This document shows, one piece after another, positions 59,003-64,000 of a stretch of DNA of 64,000 nt. Every line of letters starts with the position of its first letter. The stretch's first letter is position 1. The position numbers and the translations under genes are program-made. This DNA is from Sphaerimonospora sp050942215 (GTDB taxonomy: Bacteria > Actinomycetota > Actinomycetes > Streptosporangiales > Streptosporangiaceae), in NCBI RefSeq assembly GCF_050942215.1, contig NZ_CP192056.1, positions 4,092,001 through 4,156,000 on the forward strand. Reading direction: 5' to 3'. Under the pieces are notes generated by a model, which was not told the origin of the DNA, searched no databases, and saw only the letters and a program-made list of their open reading frames with translations.

Positions 59003-60340
59003 TCAGGAGCGATGTACGGTCACGCGCGCCTGAGACTCATATGCGGACTCGAGGATCTCGGCCCAGTCGACGCCGACCAGCTCGCCATGCCGCTTCAGCA
59101 CATTCCCGGCGACCAGGACCGTGTCGACGTTGCCGGGGTGCGCGGCAAGGACGATGGCACCGACGGGGTCGCTCACCGGAGCGAGATTCGGCGCGGTAGC
59201 GTCGATCAGGACGATGTCGGCCTGCTTGCCCGGCGTGAGGGAGCCGGTGACGGCGCCCAGGCCTAGCGCGTCCGCCCCGGCCTGCGTGCCCATGTGGAGG
59301 ACGTCCGCCGTCGACAGGGTCGGCGGGGACCCGGGCGCGTTCCGGCCCGCGCCGGCCTTCACCCGATACTCGCTCATCGCCAGGCGCACCTGCGTGAACA
59401 TGTCGCCCGAGCCCATGGTCTCGCTGTCCCCGGAAAGGCTCGGCCGCAGACCGGCGGCCAGCAGGCGATCGGTGGGGATGGGGCCCACGCCCTGGTTCAC
59501 GATTTCCACCTGGATCCCAATGCTCACCTGGGCGCCGGCTGCGGCGATGTGGGCGAGCTCACGGTCGGAGCAGGTATTGAGGTGGAGAAAGATCATGTCG
59601 TCGCCAAGAGCTCCGGCTCGGTGCATCCGCTCCACCGCCCGATGCTCCGGTCCTCGATCGCCGACACCCACGTGCATCGACGTGCGGAGACCGAGCTCTC
59701 GCGCGAGCTCCAGATCCAGCCGCCAGGTGGCGTCGTCGGTCTGCTCGGGCCCGCGCGCGGACATGGCGAGGGTGACCAGCCCGGGCGCATCGAAGTGCTC
59801 CTTTTGAATCCGCCTGATGTCGTCAGGATGCGGCAGGGAGCTCGCGACGTTCCACGCGACCGGGTCGCTTTGCGGGTGGCCGTGCCCGAACACGGCACGC
59901 AGGCCCGACTCCTTGAGGGCTCTGATGCCGGCGTCCGCGTGCGCTGGGGAGTTCTGGATGTGAGCCCAGTCGAACAGCGTCGTCGTGCCGGCGTCTATCG
60001 CCCCCAGCGCCCCGAGCAGCGTGCCGACGTACACGTCGTCCGCCGAGTAGCGCGGAGCGATCCCGAACAGGACCTCCTCGAAGTACTCGGCGCCGTGACG
60101 GTCCGCGTTGCGGTGACGCAGCGCGCTCTGCCAGGTGTGCCGATGCGCATCGACGAACCCCGGCATCGCGACCATCCGCGTCGCATCGATGACCTCCGCA
60201 CCCACGGCATCCGTCTCGGCGACCTCACCGACGGCGACGATGACGTCGCCGTCGATGAGGATGTCGCCGTCGATCGTGCCGATCACCGGGTCGACGGACA
60301 CGATCCGGCAACCCGAGACCAGCTTCTTGCCCGACGTCAT
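59003..60340 (-). CDS. Amidohydrolase family protein (AtzB/TrzN/cytosine-deaminase-like)
   Basis: This 445-residue TIM-barrel metal-dependent hydrolase has the HxH pair in MPGFVDAHRHTWQSALRHRN, a ligand His in LRTSMHVGVGD, then MIFLHLNTCSD and the catalytic Asp region SGDSETMGSGDMF. The composite beta-sandwich is made of the N-terminal (GTIDGDILIDGDVIVAVGEV) and C-terminal (LTPGKQADIVLIDA) segments. It hydrolyses C-N or deaminates a ring compound of unknown identity. ATG 60340 has AGGAGGGGG 4 nt upstream and overlaps the MBL-fold gene stop (ATGA). Confidence 0.88.
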   Translation of the reverse strand: MTSGKKLVSGCRIVSVDPVIGTIDGDILIDGDVIVAVGEVAETDAVGAEVIDATRMVAMPGFVDAHRHTWQSALRHRNADRHGAEYFEEVLFGIAPRYSADDVYVGTLLGALGAIDAGTTTLFDWAHIQNSPAHADAGIRALKESGLRAVFGHGHPQSDPVAWNVASSLPHPDDIRRIQKEHFDAPGLVTLAMSARGPEQTDDATWRLDLELARELGLRTSMHVGVGDRGPEHRAVERMHRAGALGDDMIFLHLNTCSDRELAHIAAAGAQVSIGIQVEIVNQGVGPIPTDRLLAAGLRPSLSGDSETMGSGDMFTQVRLAMSEYRVKAGAGRNAPGSPPTLSTADVLHMGTQAGADALGLGAVTGSLTPGKQADIVLIDATAPNLAPVSDPVGAIVLAAHPGNVDTVLVAGNVLKRHGELVGVDWAEILESAYESQARVTVHRS

Positions 60341-61317
60341 ATCCCCCTCCTATAGACGGACGGCTTCTCCACGAGGCGGAATCCCTCGCCGTCCTCGACG
60401 ATGTAGCCGGCGGTGATGCCGGCGAAGTGGGTGCCCATGAACAGCAGGTCCGTGCCCGCCGCCGACTCCAGCACAGCACGACGACTGCGCGCGGAGGCCT
60501 CACCGTCCCAGTCCCCCTGTGAGCTCCAGTCCGGCCGAGCGATCTGGATCGGGTGGTGGAAAGCGTCGCCGGTCACGAAGGCGGTGGCCCCCTGGGACTC
60601 CAGGCGGATGCTGTGATGGGCGGCCGTGTGCCCCGGGGTGAACTCGTACCGGACCCCCGGCACGACCTCGCCGTTACTCGGAACCAGCTCCAGGTGACCA
60701 GCGTCGACGATCGGCTGAAACGACTCCTCCTGAATCAGCCTGGTCTGGTCGGACAGGGCCGCCGTGTCGGGGTGGAACGCCCGCGCGATGAGGTCGACGT
60801 CCTCCTCACCCTCAGCGCTCGTCGCGCCGTCGGCTCCGCCCGCGTCGACGATCTGGCTCAGGTGGCGCTCGTACTCATCGCGCACCATCACCAGCCGAGC
60901 ATTCGGGAAGGTCGGAACCCACTTCCCGGCCTCGTCGCGCATGCTGAACCAGCCGACGTGATCCAGATGGGCGTGGGTGCACAGGATGATGGTGATGTCC
61001 TCGCGGCCGTAGCCCGCCTCCGCGAGCCGCTCCAGGAAGGGGGTGTCCAGGTTGCTCCAGATCGGCTGCATCGGATAGCTCTTGCCGTTGCCGCAGCCGG
61101 CATCGGTCAGGATCACGTGCTCGCCGTCGTCGATGACGAACGAGTGAAGATCGGCGAGGATCTGGCCCGACTCGTTGAGGTAGTCCGGCGACAGCCAGTC
61201 GATCTCCCGTACGACGTCCGAGTTCAGCTCCGGGATGAGCCCATCGAGCAAGCCGACCTGGATCGGGAGCTCGAGGACCTTGGTGATCTTGAAGTTGCCG
61301 ACCTGCCACGTCTGCAT
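60337..61317 (-). CDS. Metallo-beta-lactamase-fold hydrolase (lactonase-like)
   Basis: This 326-residue MBL-fold enzyme has the di-zinc motif ILCTHAHLDHVGWF, a following His in YEFTPGHTAAHHSI, Asp in AFVTGDAFHHPIQ and a final His in LLFMGTHFAGITAG. The N-terminal insert LPELN-like and overall order resemble AHL-lactonase/AttM-type and other ring-opening lactonases. It is translationally coupled to the downstream amidohydrolase, so the pair may carry out successive hydrolytic steps. The start is ATG 61317. An imperfect shared operator lies at 61414-61427. Confidence 0.87.
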   Translation of the reverse strand: MQTWQVGNFKITKVLELPIQVGLLDGLIPELNSDVVREIDWLSPDYLNESGQILADLHSFVIDDGEHVILTDAGCGNGKSYPMQPIWSNLDTPFLERLAEAGYGREDITIILCTHAHLDHVGWFSMRDEAGKWVPTFPNARLVMVRDEYERHLSQIVDAGGADGATSAEGEEDVDLIARAFHPDTAALSDQTRLIQEESFQPIVDAGHLELVPSNGEVVPGVRYEFTPGHTAAHHSIRLESQGATAFVTGDAFHHPIQIARPDWSSQGDWDGEASARSRRAVLESAAGTDLLFMGTHFAGITAGYIVEDGEGFRLVEKPSVYRRGI

Positions 61318-61413
61318 CGCGTTACTCCCTGTCTAGTGAACATCTCGCTTTGGTGATCGGGTGGGTCCTGACGCGCGCGATAGCCACGCGCCGGTGACGC
61401 TCTAAACGTCTAC

Positions 61414-61427
61414 GTCAATCTTTCATC
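61414..61427. promoter_or_regulatory. Imperfect shared-operator match upstream of the MBL/amidohydrolase operon
   Basis: GTCAATCTTTCATC has one mismatch in each half-site. It lies 97 bp upstream of ATG 61317. Confidence 0.3.
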
Positions 61428-61436
61428 GCGACCGTA

Positions 61437-62017
61437 CCCCTTCAGGTGAGGGGTAGAACATAGTCCGCGTAGAGCACAGCGCCGCCACTCGTCGGCGACA
61501 CGGTCGCGAAGGTCGATCTCGTCCGCGGAGTCCAGCAGGTCCTCCCGGCGCACGATCCGCGAGTCGCCGGAGGCGTCGTCGACCGCTCCGCCGTCGTCCA
61601 TGACGACCACATGGCGCAGGCGCGGGAGGTGCGGAAGGTGCGGCGCCAAGAGGTGCGGGAGCGAGGAGTCCACGAAGACGGCCTCGTCCTCGGCGTGGTC
61701 GATCGAGAAGCGGATGTGCTCGGGGAAGCACCGGATGTTGATCGTGTGCAGGACTCGCCCGGTGCTCGGAACGGCGAAGTACAGCGCCAGGTGACGGGCG
61801 GAGTTCCAGCCGAACGTGCCGACGCGCGCATCCTCGGACGGGCCGAGCCGGTCCAGCGCACCGGCCGGCCGTCGCGTCTCGGCGCCCGGCTCTCGATAGG
61901 TGGTCCGCACGATCGAGGTCGTGGTCCGCGTGACGATCCGGCTCGCGGGGAAGTAGGAGATCCGCGCTCCCGGATGGATCCGACGGTCAAAGGGAAGTCC
62001 TGCATGAGTCCCTGCAC
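61437..62017 (-). pseudogene. Frameshifted 5' fragment of an acyl-CoA ligase gene
   Basis: GTG 62017 with AGGAGG upstream begins QGLMQDFPLTVGSIRERG, as in the intact ligase at 44423 (QGLMQDFPLTVGSIMERG). After about 20 codons the similarity moves to another frame (YFPASRIVTRTTTSIVRTTY, HLALYFAVPSTGRVLHTINI, LLAPHLPHLPRLRHVVVMDD) and ends near codon 190. The ATP-binding and catalytic motifs are absent. Confidence 0.88.
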
Positions 62018-62169
62018 GGGGTTCCTCCTGTACCTGCACATCCCGCGAGAATTGCGAGTGGTCGACTGCAACCTCGCCGGCCCGCACGGAATCAGTCTTG
62101 TGCCGTCGGTCACATAAAGACAAGAATCAATAACGCGATGCATCCATAAGTCAGGGGTTATGGGCGCCG

Positions 62170-62431
62170 ATGGAGCCCCCGCTGTCGCTCCGGTACGGGC
62201 GGCTATCCGATGCCCGCGTGCTGACGCGCCAACGTCGTGGAGGCGGACATCGCCTGCGGACTCCTCGCCACCACAGGCGTGCCCGGCCTCGACCTGCGCG
62301 AGCGCATCGTTCTCGCCTGGCGCCCCGACAAGGTTTACTCCAAGCTCCAGCGATGCCTTATGGAGCAGATACGGCGCGAGCTCGAGGACCAGACCGACGA
62401 GGCGAGAGACGTCGAGAGCAACGGCAAGTGA
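62170..62431 (+). pseudogene. Internally deleted lysR-type gene
   Basis: ATG 62170 starts MEPPLSLR, like the intact LysR (MEPQLSLR). From about 62237 the sequence is the LysR C-terminus (ADIACGLLATTGVPGLDLRE, RIVLAWRPDKVYSKLQRCLM), which matches ADIASGLLASIHVPGLELQE. Roughly 700 bp in between, including the HTH and most of the effector domain, are missing. Confidence 0.87.
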
Positions 62432-62501
62432 GACCGCCGCCGGGATTCCACCGACCAGAACCAACTGTCCGAAACCTGCCGAGAGGACGCAGACTGGCGC
62501 C

Positions 62502-62972
62502 ATGAGCATCCAGGGGACACCGAGCACTGAGGCAGTGGAGCGAACGGTCGCGCGCTCCGAGATCACCGCGCTTCTGCAGCGCTACGCCAACATGGCGGTC
62601 GAGAAGGCGGACTTCGCCGGTATGGCCCGGCTGTTCACCTCTGATGGGAAGTTCATCCTGCTCGACGGAACGGCAGTGCCGGTGACCGAGATCGAGAGGA
62701 TCGTCGCCGGCAACGAGGCCACCTGGATCCGCCATCACCTCACGACCATCAACATCGAGTTCACCGGCGATGGAGAGGCGACAGCGGACAGCTACTACAT
62801 CGCGTTCACCGATCTCGCCCAACCGGACCACTGGGGCCGGTGGCGCGACACCCTGCGCCGTGAAGACGACGGGCAGTGGAAGCTGACCAGCAAGCAGCCC
62901 GTGGTCGAGGGCTACCACCCGGAGGGTTGGGTGGCGACCGTTCTCTTCCCCGCGATGCAGGCCCAAGCATAG
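62502..62972 (+). CDS. SnoaL/NTF2-like protein D
   Basis: This 156-residue SnoaL_4-type protein has VARSEITALLQRYANMAVEK, FAGMARLFTSDGKFILLDGT, WIRHHLTTINIEFTGDGEAT and RWRDTLRREDDGQWKLTSKQ. Such proteins often bind or isomerise aromatic substrates through a His/Asp pair; RHHLTT and the Asp of FAGMARLFTSD are candidates. It lies 70 bp after the lysR remnant. A 3' scrap of a paralogue follows the intact lysR at 42724. No strong ribosome site precedes ATG 62502 (GAGAGGACGC is 12 nt away). Confidence 0.8.
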   Translation: MSIQGTPSTEAVERTVARSEITALLQRYANMAVEKADFAGMARLFTSDGKFILLDGTAVPVTEIERIVAGNEATWIRHHLTTINIEFTGDGEATADSYYIAFTDLAQPDHWGRWRDTLRREDDGQWKLTSKQPVVEGYHPEGWVATVLFPAMQAQA

Positions 62973-63000
62973 GCGTCGGTGTTCACGGCTGCTCTGATGG

Positions 63001-63139
63001 CGGGCACGTACACGACCACGTCCGGATCGAGTTCCTTCAGCATCACGCTGATGTCCCGATCTGCAGGATCGGCGCTGACGAACTCGTTATCGGCGTCGTA
63101 GAAGCGCCGGATGCTCGCCAAAGGGGCGAAGTCAGTCAC
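63001..63139 (-). pseudogene. 5' remnant of an NTF2-like gene (paralogue of protein B)
   Basis: ATG 63139 opens TDFAPLASIRRFYDADNEF and VMLKELDPDVVVYVP. It is colinear with the first 46 residues of protein B at 38812-39249 (NEFDPLASIQRFYDAENAF). The match then stops near 63001 and the frame continues into unrelated codons. Confidence 0.87.
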
Positions 63140-63149
63140 TTTCTCACCA

Positions 63150-63660
63150 TTATCTCATCGGTTGACGATCCCGAGCCGAGGTCGACTCGGGCGGTAGCAC
63201 CAGCCGCCGACCCAGCTCGGTGCTCGCCAATCGCAGCACCGAGGCGTACCATGCCAGACGCGCCTCGTCATACCGGGCGCTGGGAAAGGACACCGAGATG
63301 TCCGCGAAGAGGTCGCTTCCCTCCCACGTCACCGACACGCCGACGGCGACGAGCCCCTGCTCCGACCGGTGGCGGTTGAGCGCGAACCCCGTTCGCCGCA
63401 CGTGTCCAAGGTCCTGGAGCAGGTTGCGTCGTCGTGCGCCACCGCCCTCCGGGTCGCGATCGAGACAGTGCCGCAGCTCCGGGTCGGGCAGGGATGCCAG
63501 GAACAGCATGCCCGTCGTCGTGCGATGGAGGGGGAAGATCATCCCTCCCTGGAGGTCACCCGCACTGGCTGTCGACTTTCGACGCTGGCGATGAATCGCG
63601 TTGGTCTCCTTCGCGAGCATGGCGGGGATCGCGGGCTTCGGCCTGGTCGAACAGAGCGGC
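63150..63660 (-). pseudogene. Frameshifted 3' remnant of an IclR-type regulator gene
   Basis: GMIFPLHRTTTGMLFLASLP, LLQDLGHVRRTGFALNRHRS and SFPSARYDEARLAWYASVLR match the IclR protein at 39246-40049 over its C-terminal half. A one-base loss near 63545 shifts the frame; upstream of it RFIAS and FDQAEARDP recall RFIAS and FDESVNIS in another frame. The DNA-binding domain is absent. It precedes the NTF2 remnant in the same order as the intact pair. Confidence 0.85.
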
Positions 63661-63767
63661 AATCACCTCATCTGAGTCGTTGATCACCGAGCCGCACAGC
63701 CATTTCCCGCTCGCATGCGGCCCTGGCCGTGGCCTGCGTTCGCTGGTGCGTCCGCCGGGCAGGGCGA

Positions 63768-63950
63768 TCACATCGTGCGGACGACGCGGCTCGGGCGGAC
63801 GCGCAGGGCGAGCTTGCCGTCCTCGTCGATGACGTCGTGCAGTACGCGGTAGTGGGTGTCGCCGGTCCCGTCGGCGCCGTTGCCGGCTTTGTTTAACGCA
63901 ATCGATAAAAGATAGACGATTGAGTCAAATTCGGGTAATGTGGCGGTCAC
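63768..63950 (-). pseudogene. Possible IS481-type transposase C-terminal scrap
   Basis: The frame ends in THYRVLHDVIDEDGKLALRV and RPSRVVRTM. The first part resembles the segment before the RLHHIGVG motif near the end of IS481-family transposases. The first ~30 residues are unrelated. Terminal repeats are not visible. An inverted repeat CAATCG ... CGATTG (about 63898-63931) lies over its start. Confidence 0.3.
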
Positions 63951-64000
63951 CGCTCGATGCAGGCTCGGCGGTGCCGCACCGAACTCAACGGCGAACGAGA

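Overview
The window is high-GC actinomycete chromosome. GTG and TTG starts are frequent, start/stop overlaps of the ATGA and GTGA type are common, there are three PknB-type kinases, and the catabolic genes include a mycothiol-type maleylpyruvate isomerase and a mycofactocin-type dehydrogenase. The gene order traR/dksA - lspA - rluD - dnaE is the usual actinomycete core order. A Streptosporangiaceae-like host (Nonomuraea, Streptosporangium or Microbispora) is my best guess, but the genus is not proved by anything I can see.

Layout. (1) 1-282: 5' part of an ECF sigma factor gene leaving the window. (2) 837-10323: a compact phenazine cluster. A StrR-type ParB-domain activator is followed by phzB, phzD, phzE, phzF and phzG, then a Baeyer-Villiger-type flavoprotein resembling phenazine N-oxygenases, a small ABM-domain protein, and a PhzS-like flavin hydroxylase. 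I infer a hydroxylated phenazine N-oxide (1,6-dihydroxyphenazine/iodinin type). An FMN-dependent azoreductase-like gene with an 11-codon leader ORF lies next to it. (3) 11953-32526: core genes. These are an amidase, a small membrane protein, a MurA-type enolpyruvyl transferase with Asp in place of the catalytic Cys, a class A PBP, dnaE, a chorismate mutase fused to a degenerate DAHP-synthase domain behind a Phe-codon attenuator, three Ser/Thr kinases surrounding an FHA-flavin monooxygenase fusion, rluD, lspA (apparently CTG-started) and traR/dksA. (4) 32809-32885: tRNA-Ile(GAT). (5) 33303 to the window end: an accessory aromatic-catabolism region beginning just after the tRNA.

The accessory region holds a gentisate lower pathway (gentisate 1,2-dioxygenase, maleylpyruvate isomerase, fumarylpyruvate hydrolase) with a TetR regulator. 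It also holds two acyl/aryl-CoA ligases, four intact SDR dehydrogenases, a maleate-isomerase-like protein, a VOC dioxygenase, an alpha/beta hydrolase, a creatinase-like M24 protein, an amidohydrolase, a metallo-beta-lactamase-fold hydrolase, a sugar-type ABC importer, IclR and LysR regulators, and many SnoaL/NTF2-like small proteins. Together they look like uptake and stepwise breakdown of an unidentified aromatic or heterocyclic compound that ends in gentisate.

This region has clearly been rearranged. A 1031-bp block is present twice (36856-37886 and 48475-49505) with only two differences found by eye. Second, decayed copies of the ligase, LysR, IclR and NTF2 genes lie at 61.4-63.7 kb, and scraps of others are scattered between. 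A GTYGA-N4-TCRAC palindrome lies upstream of several operons in the region, including the tetR/gentisate promoter, and suggests one shared regulon.
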